Below are positions 49,999 to 58,815 of a stretch of 64,000 bases of DNA, piece by piece. Below the pieces are notes generated by a model that had not been told where the DNA came from, ran no database searches, and saw only the letters and a list, made by a program, of their open reading frames with translations. Position 1 is the stretch's first letter, and each line of letters starts with the position of its first letter. The translations under genes and the position numbers were made by a program. The stretch is from Halogeometricum sp. S3BR5-2 (GTDB lineage: Archaea > Halobacteriota > Halobacteria > Halobacteriales > Haloferacaceae), in contig NZ_JAMQOQ010000005.1 in NCBI RefSeq assembly GCF_031624635.1, positions 1 through 64,000 of the forward strand, in the 5' to 3' direction.

Positions 49999-52900
49999 CT
50001 ACGTCGTCCGCAGGTGGTCCGTCCGCGGTTCGTACACCTCGCCCTTCCGGCGTAGGCTCTCTATCTCCTGTTCGGCCTTGCTCTCGCTGAGGTTCAACTC
50101 GGTTTCGGCGCGGGCGAGCACCTCGTCCACCGGCGCACCGCCCTCGTACTCGTCTTCGAGTTCGTTGATGAGCGCTTTCAGGTTCTTGATGCGGTCGCGC
50201 TGGTTCTTCGAGGTGCCGGTCTCCACGATATCGGCGTCGAACTCGCCCGTCTCGGGGTCCATCCCGATGTCGCGCAGGCAGGACTCGACGATGTTCGTGA
50301 CGCGGACGGCGTCCTCCTCGCTGACGGTGTCCGAGAGGCGGACGCGCGCCGACGCTTCCGCGAGGCGAACGAGCGCTTCGAGTTTCCGGGCGGTGACGGG
50401 GATGGGCGAGTCCTCGTCGGAGCCCTTCGCGCGGAAGTTGACGTAGAAGTCGCGGATGGTCTGCTTGGCCTCCTGCGTCATCGTCGGATAGCAGTTGCGC
50501 TTCGCGTAGGCGATGTACTTCCGCAGGAGTTCGGCGTCTATCTCCGGCGCCACCTCCTCTGTGACCGAGTTCACCTCGTCCTCGGTGAACTCGGAGTTGG
50601 CTATCTTCGTCCGCTGGGTGTGCAGTTCGCCCGCGTAGTTCGTGTTGATGATGTGGTCGGCGAGTTCGGCGTCGGTGTCCGGGTCCGGGGTGTCGGTCAC
50701 CGTGAAGATGAGGTCGAACCGCGAGATGAGCGCGGGTTCGAGGTCTATCTGCTCGCCGATGGGTTCGTACTGGTCGAATCTGCCGTATTTGGGGTTCGCA
50801 GCGCCGAGCAGCGAACACCGGGACTTGAGCGTGGCGTTGATGCCGGCTTTGGAGACCGAAATCTGCTGCTGTTCGAGACCCTCGTGCATCGCAGAGCGGT
50901 CCTCCGGGCGCATCTTGTCCAGTTCGTCCACGGCCGCGATGCCCTTGTCGGCGAGGACGAGGGCGCCGGCTTCGAGCGTCCACTGCTGTCCGTCGCCGAA
51001 GTCGTCGCGGACGGCGGCGGCGGTGAGACCCGCCGAGGAGGAACCCTTACCGGAGGTGTAGACGGAACGAGGGGCGATGTTCCGGATGTACTGGAGCATC
51101 TGGGAGTTGTGGGAGACGACGTTGTTCGTGAGGAAGTTGTGCGTTCCCTCGATTTCGAGGTCGTACACCCACTCGTCGTCACATTCGACCGATTCGATGG
51201 ACTCGATGCGGTCCCAGGCGACGTCGCCGTCCGCGAGTGCGCGAAGCGACGCGAGTTGGCGTTCGACGCTCTCACCGCCGTCGCCGTCGGCGCGGATTCC
51301 TCCGTCCGCGGCGTCGGAGAACGCCCGCACGACCGTCCGGAGGCTGTCTCGACTCGGATTTCTGTCGCCGCGTTCGTAATGCTGGTACGTACTGCGCGGG
51401 AGACCGCAGTCCCCCTGCGCGAGGTCGAGCGATTCGCGGATATCGCGGAGCGTCTCGTCGACGCCGGGGACGACGTCGCGGTTCGTGTTCCCGTCGGCGT
51501 TGACGGTTGCGGCGGCGGCCTCGATCTTCCGTTCAGTGACGAAACCGACCCGTTCGACGTAGCGAGCGAAATCGTCGCCGCTGATTCGGAGTCGGAAGCT
51601 GCCGCCGGCTTTCGGCCGGAGTTGCGAGTCGACGCTGAACGCGAGGAGGAGGCTCCGAATCCCTTCGAGGACGTCTCGGCTCGTCGAGGAGACTGTCGCC
51701 TCCCGTTGCGTCGGAGAAACGGTGCCTTCCGCGTCGACGAAGGCGCGGAGGAATCCTCGCTTGACGGGGCGCGTCGCGCGCAGAATCGCCTCGGGGACGC
51801 GCTGCTCGCTCGAACCCGCTAAGAACGCCGGCTCCAGTTCTTCGAGGAAGCTCACGAGTTCGGACGACGAGCAGATGAGCTCTCGAGCGCTCTTTCCGTC
51901 GTGCGGCGCCCGCTCGGTCGCGGAGAGACCGAGTCCGTCCAGCGCGTCGAGCGTGTCATCCAGTATCTCTCGGTCGTTGTTCGTCACGGAGACGAACCCG
52001 CTCCCCGAGTCGCGCCGTTCGACATACCCTTCGGCGGCGACGTACCCGAGCAGACGGGCGAGCGACGGCGTCAGTCGATCCGGGAGGTCCATTCGGACGG
52101 CATTGGACGAGCGCGAGCGTCGAATCGACACGTCGAGCGAGTCGTCGCCCTCGACCGGCAACGACCGGGGGACGGCGACGAAATCGCCCGTTTCGAGGTC
52201 GTCGGCGACGACGGCGTCGGTGCCGCCGTCCCGGCCGACGAACAGGGGATGCGACGGGGTGACCGTGAGTTCGCGTCCGCTGGCGGTCCGAACCTCGTAC
52301 ATTCGCTCGGGGGCCTCGCGCTTCCAGACCTTCGTCGCCCGCCGCGAGGATATCGAACCGTCAGGCGCCATCGACGGCACCGCGAAGTCGACGGAGTCCC
52401 ACACCCCGTCGTCGACCGGTTTCGGGTCGTCGAGGTTTCGCTCCACGAGTTCGCGGATGGGAACCTCCGACCCGTCGGCCAGCGTCACGCGCGTGTCCCC
52501 GGCGACGCACTTCCCCGTCCCGGGGTCCCCTATCAGCAACATGTGCAGGTCGCCGCGAATCCGCGACCCGTCGGGGAGGTGCTTGGTGACCCCCGAGAAC
52601 AGTTGGAGGATCATCGCGAGTTTCTCCTGCTCGTAGCCGTAGATGGAGGGCGCGACGGAGCCGACCATCTTCTCGTAGATGTCCTCCTCGTTGGAGAGTT
52701 CGATAATCTCCGCGACGTCCTCCTCGGAGATGTCCATGTCCTCGAACTCCTCGTCCTCTATCTCGATGGCGACGCCGTCCATGTAGAGGTCGAAGATGGG
52801 CGTCTTCTCCTGCCCGGAGGTCTGCTGTTCGATGTGGAGGACGCCCGTGACGGTGACGTGGTCACCGGCGGTCACTCTCCCCGTGATGTCGTCTTCGGTG

Positions 52901-53517
52901 TCGATGTCGATGCTCTGCGGCGTCTCGCCGCCCCGCAGGCCCTCGGGGCTCTCCTGGACGCGCAGTTTCTGGGAGTCGACGAACTCCGATTGGTCGAAGT
53001 CGACGTGGAACGGTCCCTGTCGCTCGCAGCCCTGACACTCGTGGGGTTCCTGAAAGCCGCTGTCGGTCTGCGGGATGTACGTCATCGTCCCGCAGCGCTG
53101 ACACTCGAAGGCGGCCTCCGTTATCTTGGGCCGGACGTCGGTCGCCTTGCGGACGATTCCCTGGACGGAGACCATCCGTCCGATGTGGTCGTCGTGGACG
53201 CGGATGTTCCTGATGTCGACCGAATCCGGGAGGTTGTGGAGGCGGACGTGCGCGCGCCCGAGTTTCACGTCGACCGGAAGGTCGTAGAGGCGGAGGGCCT
53301 CCTCGGCGTACTCGCGTATCTGGTCGGGTTTCTTGCGGTAGTCCTCCGCGAGGTCCTCGTCGAAGCGGAACAGGTCGTCGTAGTCGACGTACAACGAGCG
53401 CTGCTCGTTCGGATACCGCTGGGCGAGGCGGCCGATATCGTCGCTGTAGTACTTTCTGTAGAACTGGACGAACCGGTCGGTGAGGTCCACGTCCGGGTCC
53501 TGCGGGGCCTGTGCCAT
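49999..53517 (-). CDS. mcm: Replicative helicase MCM with intein
   Basis: 1172 codons; about 704 aa after intein removal, the normal archaeal size. The N-terminal domain carries the zinc site CQRC...CQGC (139-164) and OB fold with beta-hairpin. The AAA+ domain has Walker A GDPGTGKS, split by the intein after Lys336. Further on are Walker B AAVDELDKM, sensor 1 GAANPKYGRF and the Arg-finger SRFDLIF. A winged helix closes the protein (NELEDEYEGGAPVDEVLARAE). It forms the hexameric 3'-5' replicative helicase. It heads a same-strand run of four small unknown genes and minD. Confidence 0.97.
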   Translation of the reverse strand: MAQAPQDPDVDLTDRFVQFYRKYYSDDIGRLAQRYPNEQRSLYVDYDDLFRFDEDLAEDYRKKPDQIREYAEEALRLYDLPVDVKLGRAHVRLHNLPDSVDIRNIRVHDDHIGRMVSVQGIVRKATDVRPKITEAAFECQRCGTMTYIPQTDSGFQEPHECQGCERQGPFHVDFDQSEFVDSQKLRVQESPEGLRGGETPQSIDIDTEDDITGRVTAGDHVTVTGVLHIEQQTSGQEKTPIFDLYMDGVAIEIEDEEFEDMDISEEDVAEIIELSNEEDIYEKMVGSVAPSIYGYEQEKLAMILQLFSGVTKHLPDGSRIRGDLHMLLIGDPGTGKCVAGDTRVTLADGSEVPIRELVERNLDDPKPVDDGVWDSVDFAVPSMAPDGSISSRRATKVWKREAPERMYEVRTASGRELTVTPSHPLFVGRDGGTDAVVADDLETGDFVAVPRSLPVEGDDSLDVSIRRSRSSNAVRMDLPDRLTPSLARLLGYVAAEGYVERRDSGSGFVSVTNNDREILDDTLDALDGLGLSATERAPHDGKSARELICSSSELVSFLEELEPAFLAGSSEQRVPEAILRATRPVKRGFLRAFVDAEGTVSPTQREATVSSTSRDVLEGIRSLLLAFSVDSQLRPKAGGSFRLRISGDDFARYVERVGFVTERKIEAAAATVNADGNTNRDVVPGVDETLRDIRESLDLAQGDCGLPRSTYQHYERGDRNPSRDSLRTVVRAFSDAADGGIRADGDGGESVERQLASLRALADGDVAWDRIESIESVECDDEWVYDLEIEGTHNFLTNNVVSHNSQMLQYIRNIAPRSVYTSGKGSSSAGLTAAAVRDDFGDGQQWTLEAGALVLADKGIAAVDELDKMRPEDRSAMHEGLEQQQISVSKAGINATLKSRCSLLGAANPKYGRFDQYEPIGEQIDLEPALISRFDLIFTVTDTPDPDTDAELADHIINTNYAGELHTQRTKIANSEFTEDEVNSVTEEVAPEIDAELLRKYIAYAKRNCYPTMTQEAKQTIRDFYVNFRAKGSDEDSPIPVTARKLEALVRLAEASARVRLSDTVSEEDAVRVTNIVESCLRDIGMDPETGEFDADIVETGTSKNQRDRIKNLKALINELEDEYEGGAPVDEVLARAETELNLSESKAEQEIESLRRKGEVYEPRTDHLRTT
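51106..52509 (-). other. Intein in MCM Walker A motif (468 aa, residues 337-804)
   Basis: Begins Cys337 (CVAGDTRV, block A) directly after GDPGTGK and ends VVSHN (block G) before Ser of SQML. Block B is TVTPSHPLF. The dodecapeptide homing-endonuclease motifs are LLGYVAAEG (intein 153-161) and FLRAFVDAEG (253-262), both with Glu or Asp at the catalytic position. A helix-turn-helix of XRE type (about 350-398, GDCGLPRSTYQHYERGDRNPS-like) is inserted before block F (VYDLEIEGTHNF). All splicing residues are present, so it should be active. MCM cannot bind ATP until splicing restores GKS. Confidence 0.92.
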
Positions 53518-53587
53518 CGAACCGGAGTAAGTCCCCCATCCGGTAAGAGTCTTCGTTCGGAGCGGAAGTGATGGGGGAGCGGAGGGG

Positions 53588-54199
53588 CTACAGCGAGACG
53601 TCCGTCTCGATGTCCTCGGTGGCCTCGCGCAGGCCGTCGCGGCGGGCGTCCTCGGCGAGTCGCGCCGAGAGGTCCGAGTCGGTCAGCAGTTCCTCGAACT
53701 CGGTCCGGAAGCGGTCGTTCGCGCGCGTCGCCTCTCGTCGCGCCTCGACGACGCGGCGGACGCGAGCGACCGTCCCGGCGTCGGCGTCGAGTGCGGCCGC
53801 GCACGCCTCGTCGTCCGCGCCGTCCGCGAGGAGTGACCGGAACTCGTCGAGCGAGAAGGGGGCGTCGGCGTCCGACTCCCGCAGGAGGTGGAGGTCCGTC
53901 CGCGCGACGAACACCTCCCCCTCGTCGGCGTTCACCTCTAAGACCGACGCGAGTTCCGCGTCGGTGTCGCCGTCGAAGAACCCGCGGACGATTCGGCGCA
54001 GGTCCGCGTCCGAGAGGTCCGTCTCGAACTCGTAGCGCTCCCGCATCGCCGCGACGAGGTCACCTACTCGGCGGTTTCGCTCCTCGTCGTCGGGGGCGTC
54101 CGTCAACGACCCGGGCGACTCCTCCTGTCTCTCCGTCACCGACTCCGACCCGGTCGTCTCGACGAAGATGTCCCTGAGTTCGGCCGTCTTCTCGTCCAT
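53588..54199 (-). CDS. Conserved haloarchaeal protein upstream of mcm (cmi4-like)
   Basis: 203 aa from ATG 54199. It begins MDEKTAELRDIFVETTGSESVTERQEESPGSL, which I recognise from the haloarchaeal 'conditioned medium-induced protein 4' family commonly found beside mcm. It is helical and highly acidic, with two HTH-like stretches (LRRIVRGFFDGDTDAELASVLEV and EFRSLLADGADDEACAAALDADAGTVARVRRVV), suggesting duplicated DNA-binding modules. It shares the mcm strand with a 70-nt gap, so co-transcription is likely. The actual function is unknown; the name reflects expression, not mechanism. Confidence 0.75.
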   Translation of the reverse strand: MDEKTAELRDIFVETTGSESVTERQEESPGSLTDAPDDEERNRRVGDLVAAMRERYEFETDLSDADLRRIVRGFFDGDTDAELASVLEVNADEGEVFVARTDLHLLRESDADAPFSLDEFRSLLADGADDEACAAALDADAGTVARVRRVVEARREATRANDRFRTEFEELLTDSDLSARLAEDARRDGLREATEDIETDVSL

Positions 54200-54316
54200 G
54201 ACCGGCCGGTAGGCGCTGCGAACGTACAAAACTTTGCCGGGCGCGCGGCGGTTCGCGGTCGCCGCGTCGGGGACCGCCGCCGCGACCGACGCCCGCGCCG
54301 ACGGCGACTCCGACCT

Positions 54317-54348
54317 TCGTAAACCGAACCACTGATAGTGGTTTACGA
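54317..54348 (+). promoter_or_regulatory. BirA-type biotin operator
   Basis: TCGTAAACC (54317-54325), 14 nt, then GGTTTACGA (54340-54348), matching the established biotin-operator pattern TTGTAAACC-N14/16-GGTTTACAA recognised by BirA with an HTH domain. It ends 13 nt before the bioY ATG, with a Shine-Dalgarno-like GGAGGG between, so bound repressor would block the transcript when biotin is plentiful. A second perfect palindrome AACCACT-gat-AGTGGTT lies inside (54328-54344). Confidence 0.8.
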
Positions 54349-54361
54349 GACAGGAGGGAGT

Positions 54362-54967
54362 ATGTCGACAAACGCGGAGTCGGTCGAACTCGTCGGCGAC
54401 GACGTGGTCGGCAACGTCGCCCGCGCGGCGCTGTTCGCGGCGCTCACGGGCGCGTTCGCCTACGTCTCGTTCCCGAACCCCGTCTCGCCCGTCCCGGTGA
54501 GCCTGCAGGTGCTGGGCGTCTTCCTCGCGGGCATCTTTCTGGGACCGGTCTGGGGCGGCGCGTCGATGGTGCTCTACCTCGTCGCCGGGGCCGCCGGCGC
54601 CCCCGTCTTCGCCGGCGGGTCCGCCGGCCTCGGGTCGTTCGTGAGTTACACCGCCGGCTTCCTCTGGTCGTACCCCCTCGCGGCGGCCCTCGTCGGAGCC
54701 GTCGTCCACGGCACGGCGGACCTGCGCGACCCCTCGGCGGTGGGGGTGGCCCGCCTCGTCGGCGGCATGGTCGCCGGCACCGCCGTCATCTACGCCCTCG
54801 GCACCGTCGGCTACGCGATAGTCGAGAACGGTCTCGCCGGCGCGTTCGCTCCGGACGCCCTCGTCCGCGCGTTCGCCGTCAGCGCCCTCGCGTTCGTGCC
54901 GTTCGAGGCGGTGAAGATGGCCGCCGCCGTCGGCGTCGTCCGGAGCGACGCCGCGACGGCGGAGTGA
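54362..54967 (+). CDS. bioY: Biotin ECF transporter S component BioY
   Basis: 201 aa from ATG 54362, preceded by GGAGGGAGT as ribosome-binding site. Six TM helices; signatures FPNPVSPVPVSLQVLGVFLAGIFLGP and YLVAGAAGAPVFAGGSAGLGSFVSYTAGFLWSYPLAA are diagnostic of BioY, including the biotin-binding loop. It captures biotin and works with the BioM ATPase and BioN coupling protein encoded next. The operon is expected to be repressed by BirA-biotinyl-AMP at the operator just upstream. Confidence 0.95.
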   Translation: MSTNAESVELVGDDVVGNVARAALFAALTGAFAYVSFPNPVSPVPVSLQVLGVFLAGIFLGPVWGGASMVLYLVAGAAGAPVFAGGSAGLGSFVSYTAGFLWSYPLAAALVGAVVHGTADLRDPSAVGVARLVGGMVAGTAVIYALGTVGYAIVENGLAGAFAPDALVRAFAVSALAFVPFEAVKMAAAVGVVRSDAATAE

Positions 54968-54986
54968 GCGGGCGGGGCGACGACTG

Positions 54987-55709
54987 ATGACGATCCGAAC
55001 CGAGTCGCTGGTCCACCGCTACGGCGACAGCGTCGCCGTCGACGGCGTGGGTCTCGAAATCGACGACGGCGAGTTCGTTCTTCTAGCGGGCGCGAACGGG
55101 TCCGGCAAGACCACGCTCGTCCGCCACTTCAACGGCCTCCTCGAACCCGATTCGGGTGAGGTGTTCGTCGACGGCCGCTCCGTGCCCGAGAACCCCGTCG
55201 CCGCCAGAACCGCCGTCGGGATGGTGTTTCAGAACCCCCGCGACCAGTTCGTCGCCGCGACGGTGGGCGCCGACGTGGCGTTCGGGCCGGAGAACCTCGG
55301 CCTCCCCCGAGACGAGATAGACGCACGCGTCGCGGACGCCCTCGACGCGGTGAACCTGAGCGAGAGAAGGGACGCCCGCGTGGACGAACTCTCCGGCGGC
55401 GAACGGGAACGCGCCGCCATCGCGGGCGCCCTGGCGATGCGGCCGACCCACCTCGTCCTCGACGAACCGTTCACCGGACTCGACGCGCCCGCGCGCGAGG
55501 CCGTCCTCGACAGGCTCGAAACCCTGAACAGGTCGGGCACCAGCGTCGTCGTCGTCACCCACGACGTGCGCGACGCCCTCGAACTCGCGGACAGGGTCGT
55601 CGTGATGAGCGACGGCCGCGTCGTCGTCGACGGGACGCCCGAACGAGCGGTCAAGAGACTGGAGCGGTACGACGTGCGCGCGCCGCGCCGCCCGACCGCC
55701 GACCGATGA
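54987..55709 (+). CDS. bioM: ECF transporter ATPase BioM
   Basis: 240-aa ABC ATPase: Walker A GANGSGKTT, Q-loop FQNPRDQF, signature LSGGERERAAIAGAL, Walker B HLVLDEPFTGLD and switch His in VVTHD. QNPRDQF in the Q-loop region is typical of energy-coupling-factor A subunits. It drives biotin import with BioY and BioN. The stop overlaps the bioN ATG (ATGA), so expression is coupled. Confidence 0.94.
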   Translation: MTIRTESLVHRYGDSVAVDGVGLEIDDGEFVLLAGANGSGKTTLVRHFNGLLEPDSGEVFVDGRSVPENPVAARTAVGMVFQNPRDQFVAATVGADVAFGPENLGLPRDEIDARVADALDAVNLSERRDARVDELSGGERERAAIAGALAMRPTHLVLDEPFTGLDAPAREAVLDRLETLNRSGTSVVVVTHDVRDALELADRVVVMSDGRVVVDGTPERAVKRLERYDVRAPRRPTADR

Positions 55710-56431
55710 CGCTGGCGTACCGTCCGAGCGACTCCCTCGCGCACCGTCTCGACCCGCGGACGAAACTGCTCGTGCAGGCCGCCTTCGCCCTCGCCGTGTT
55801 CGCGCGGAGCGATCCGGTCGGACTCGCCGCGTGCACCGCGTTCGCGGGCGGCGTCCTCCTCGCGGGGCGCGTCTCGCCCGTCGACGCCCTCCGCGGGTTC
55901 GCGCCGGCGCTTCCCTTCCTCGTCGTCGCCCCCCTCGCGCGGACGGTGGTGCTGTCTCCCGCCGGGTCCGCTCTCCCCGTCGGCGTCGACCCGGCCGCCG
56001 CCGTCGAACCCGCCGTGGCGAGTTACCGCGTCCTCCTCGTCCTCCTCGTCTCCGCGACGTACCTGCGGACGACGCCGGTCCGGGAGTCCCGCGCCGCGAT
56101 AGAGCGCGTCGTGCCGGGCCGCGTCGGTCGCTTCCTCGGCGTCGGCGTCGCCCTCGTCTTCCGCTTCTTCCCGCTTCTCCTCGCGGACCTCCGGCGCGTC
56201 CGCGAGGCGTCGAACGCCCGACTGGGCGACCGCCGGCCCCTCCGAGAGCGGATGCGCGTCGTCGCCGCCGCGGGCGTCCGCCGGGCGTTCGCCCGGTCGG
56301 ACCGACTGGCGCTGGCGCTGCGGGCGCGCTGTTTCGCGTGGAACCCGACGCTGCCCGAACTGCAGTTCGCGCGCCGGGACTACCCGGCGCTCTGCCTCGG
56401 CGTCGCCCTCGTGGCGTCGGCGTTTCTCTGA
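55706..56431 (+). CDS. bioN: ECF transporter T component BioN
   Basis: 241 aa, EcfT family: about five TM helices and the cytoplasmic coupling motifs near SNARLGDRRPLRERMRV and LALALRARCF (the A-R-G type short helices that dock on the ATPase). It begins MTLAYRPSDSLAHRLDPRTKLL, the conserved EcfT opening. Together with BioY and BioM it forms a complete BioMNY transporter. The start overlaps bioM by four bases. Confidence 0.92.
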   Translation: MTLAYRPSDSLAHRLDPRTKLLVQAAFALAVFARSDPVGLAACTAFAGGVLLAGRVSPVDALRGFAPALPFLVVAPLARTVVLSPAGSALPVGVDPAAAVEPAVASYRVLLVLLVSATYLRTTPVRESRAAIERVVPGRVGRFLGVGVALVFRFFPLLLADLRRVREASNARLGDRRPLRERMRVVAAAGVRRAFARSDRLALALRARCFAWNPTLPELQFARRDYPALCLGVALVASAFL

Positions 56432-56508
56432 GCGGTTCCGGGGGACGACGCCGCGTTCGCTCCCCTCGGGAGGCAAGATTTAACCGCTCCGTTTCCGGCT
56501 GATAAACT

Positions 56509-58641
56509 ATGATACTCTTGCAGTCGGAACCGACTCGGGAGACGTTCTGGACCATCTCGCCGGTGGGGGAGGCGGTGTTCTACGCCCTCGCCGCGATGGC
56601 CGTGGTCGTCTTCCTGTACGGAGTCTACGAGCGGTTCGCCCGCTACGCCGAGGGCGAGACCGACGCCTTCGACCGACTCGACGACCTCTCGGGGCGCGTC
56701 CGTCGCGCCTCGCGAATCGTCCTCTCGAACGAGAAGCAGTTCGACCGCGACCTGTACGGGGGAATCATGCACGCGTTCATCCTCTGGGGCTTTCTGACGC
56801 TGCTCATCGGGACGACCATCCTCGCCATCGACATCGACTTCTACCGCCGCATCACGGGCGAGTCGTTCTTCGTCGGCGACTTCTACCTCTCGTACTCGTT
56901 CGTGATGGACGCCCTCGGCTTCCTGTTCGTCGTCGGCGTCGGCATGGCCCTCTACCGCCGCTACGCCGTCCGCGAGGAGCGTCTGTGGGGCCGACACACC
57001 GGCCGCGAGGACGACGTGTTCGTCTGGACGCTGTTCGTCCTCGGCGTCGGCGGCTACCTCCTCGAAGCGCTCCGTATCGTCGGCACCGAGTTCCCCGAGT
57101 GGGAGACGGTGTCGTTCGTCGGCTACTTCATCGCCCTCGGATTCGACGCCGCCGGGATGTCCGCCGGCCTCGCCGAGACGCTGTACTGGCCCGCGTGGTG
57201 GTCCCACGCCGTCATCGCCCTCGGGTTCGTCGCGTTCGTCCCCGCCGCGAAGCCGTTCCACATGATATCCTCGTTCGCCAACGTCGTCACCGCCGACGAG
57301 AAGGCGGGCAAGCGACTGCCGGGCGTCCCCGCCGACGAGAGCCCCGACGAGATAGGCTACACCTCCATCGAGGACCTCTCGTGGAAGCAACTGCTCGACA
57401 CCGACGCCTGCACGAAGTGCGGCCGGTGTTCGGCGGTCTGCCCCGCGAAGGCGTCGGGGAGACCCCTCGACCCGCGGGACGTCATCCTCGACCTGAAACG
57501 CTACCGCGAGGAGTTGGACGCGGGGCGGACGGAGGAAGTCGACATAATCGCCGACGGCGGCACCTCCGTCGTCGACGCGGAGACGATGGAATCCTGCATG
57601 GCCTGCATGGCCTGCATGGACTCCTGTCCGGTCGACATCGAACATCTGAGCCACTTCACCGAGATGAACCGCCGCCTCACCGAGACGGGCCAGATGCAGG
57701 AACCCGTCCAGGAGGCGATGATGAACGTCTTCCAGAACGGCAACGCCTTCGGCGACCCGGCGCGGAAGCGCCCCGACTGGACCGACGAGTTGGAGTTCGA
57801 GGTGCCCGACGCCCGCGAGGAGGACGTGGAGTTCCTCTGGTACGTCGGCGACTACCCGTCCTACGACGAGCGAAACCGCCGCGTGGCGCGCTCTCTCGCC
57901 CGCCTCTTCGAACTCGCGGGCGTCTCCTACGGCATCCTCTACGAGGACGAACAGAACGACGGCAACGACGTGCGCCGCGTCGGCGAGGAGGGACTCTACG
58001 AGATGCTCGTCGAGGACAACAGCGAGGCCATCCACGACTGCGAGTTCGACAAAATCGTCTGTACGGACCCCCACTCGTACAACACGTTCCTGAACGAGTA
58101 CCCCGAGATGGACCCCGAGTTCGACTACCCTGTCTACCACTACACGCAGGTGGTCGAGACGCTCGTCCGCGAGGGGCGCGTCGGCCTCGACGGGTCCGAG
58201 ATAGGCTACACCGTCACCTACCACGACCCCTGTCACCTCGGGCGGTTCAACGACGAGTACGAGGCACCGCGGGAACTCGTGCGCGCGACGGGCGCGAGGC
58301 TGGCGGAGATGCCGCGCAACCGCTCCGATTCGTTCTGCTGCGGTGGAGGCGGCGGCGGCCTCTGGATGGAACACGAGGAGGAGACGAAACCGAGCGAAGA
58401 GCGGTTGCGCGAGGCCCTCGAAGACACCGCGGCCGGAGGCGAAGTAGAGAAGTTCGTCGTCGCCTGTCCGATGTGCGCGACGATGTACGAGGACGGACGG
58501 AAGACCGGCGACTACGAGGACGACATCGAGATAATCGACGTGGCCGAGTTGCTGGTGGAGGCGCTGGAGTCGAAGCGGGGGGCCGGCGGGTCCGGTGCCG
58601 GCGCCGTCACAGACGGAACCGGCGTCGGGACGGCGGACTGA
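56509..58641 (+). CDS. Membrane-bound Fe-S oxidoreductase, heterodisulfide-reductase-like
   Basis: 710 aa. A nitrate-reductase-gamma/HdrE-like membrane domain (about 15-265, five TM with conserved His for haem b) is fused to two [4Fe-4S] motifs (CTKCGRCSAVCP and CMACMACMDSCPVD) and the CCG region, of which the second copy is intact (HDPCHLGR ... CCGGGGGG) and the first is weak. The design is an electron carrier between quinone and a soluble redox partner (GlpC/HdrD, LutA or Fix-linked type). No HdrB or ETF gene is adjacent. A GATTTAACC promoter element precedes the ATG. Confidence 0.9.
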   Translation: MILLQSEPTRETFWTISPVGEAVFYALAAMAVVVFLYGVYERFARYAEGETDAFDRLDDLSGRVRRASRIVLSNEKQFDRDLYGGIMHAFILWGFLTLLIGTTILAIDIDFYRRITGESFFVGDFYLSYSFVMDALGFLFVVGVGMALYRRYAVREERLWGRHTGREDDVFVWTLFVLGVGGYLLEALRIVGTEFPEWETVSFVGYFIALGFDAAGMSAGLAETLYWPAWWSHAVIALGFVAFVPAAKPFHMISSFANVVTADEKAGKRLPGVPADESPDEIGYTSIEDLSWKQLLDTDACTKCGRCSAVCPAKASGRPLDPRDVILDLKRYREELDAGRTEEVDIIADGGTSVVDAETMESCMACMACMDSCPVDIEHLSHFTEMNRRLTETGQMQEPVQEAMMNVFQNGNAFGDPARKRPDWTDELEFEVPDAREEDVEFLWYVGDYPSYDERNRRVARSLARLFELAGVSYGILYEDEQNDGNDVRRVGEEGLYEMLVEDNSEAIHDCEFDKIVCTDPHSYNTFLNEYPEMDPEFDYPVYHYTQVVETLVREGRVGLDGSEIGYTVTYHDPCHLGRFNDEYEAPRELVRATGARLAEMPRNRSDSFCCGGGGGGLWMEHEEETKPSEERLREALEDTAAGGEVEKFVVACPMCATMYEDGRKTGDYEDDIEIIDVAELLVEALESKRGAGGSGAGAVTDGTGVGTAD

Positions 58642-58815
58642 GCCGTTCGGACTCACCTCGTTCTTCCTTCGGAACGCCCGCGAACCCGCGGCCACGGCCG
58701 TCGCTGTGGCCACAGCTAGCGAGTTCGGCAACGGAAGGAGGGCGGGGCAAAGCGGGACGACGAGTCGAATCGAATCGAGTCGAAGTGAGGCGTCGGCGTC
58801 GGCCGGGCGTCCGCC

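Noticed and set aside
51901-53571. Long plus-strand frames (51901-53571, 50620-51822) opposite mcm
   Set aside because: No motif; they are shadows of the MCM and intein coding sequence.
57595-57635. A repeat expansion in the Fe-S oxidoreductase (CMACMACMDSCP)
   Set aside because: It is a normal CxxCxxCxxxCP cluster motif; the look of a repeat is coincidental.
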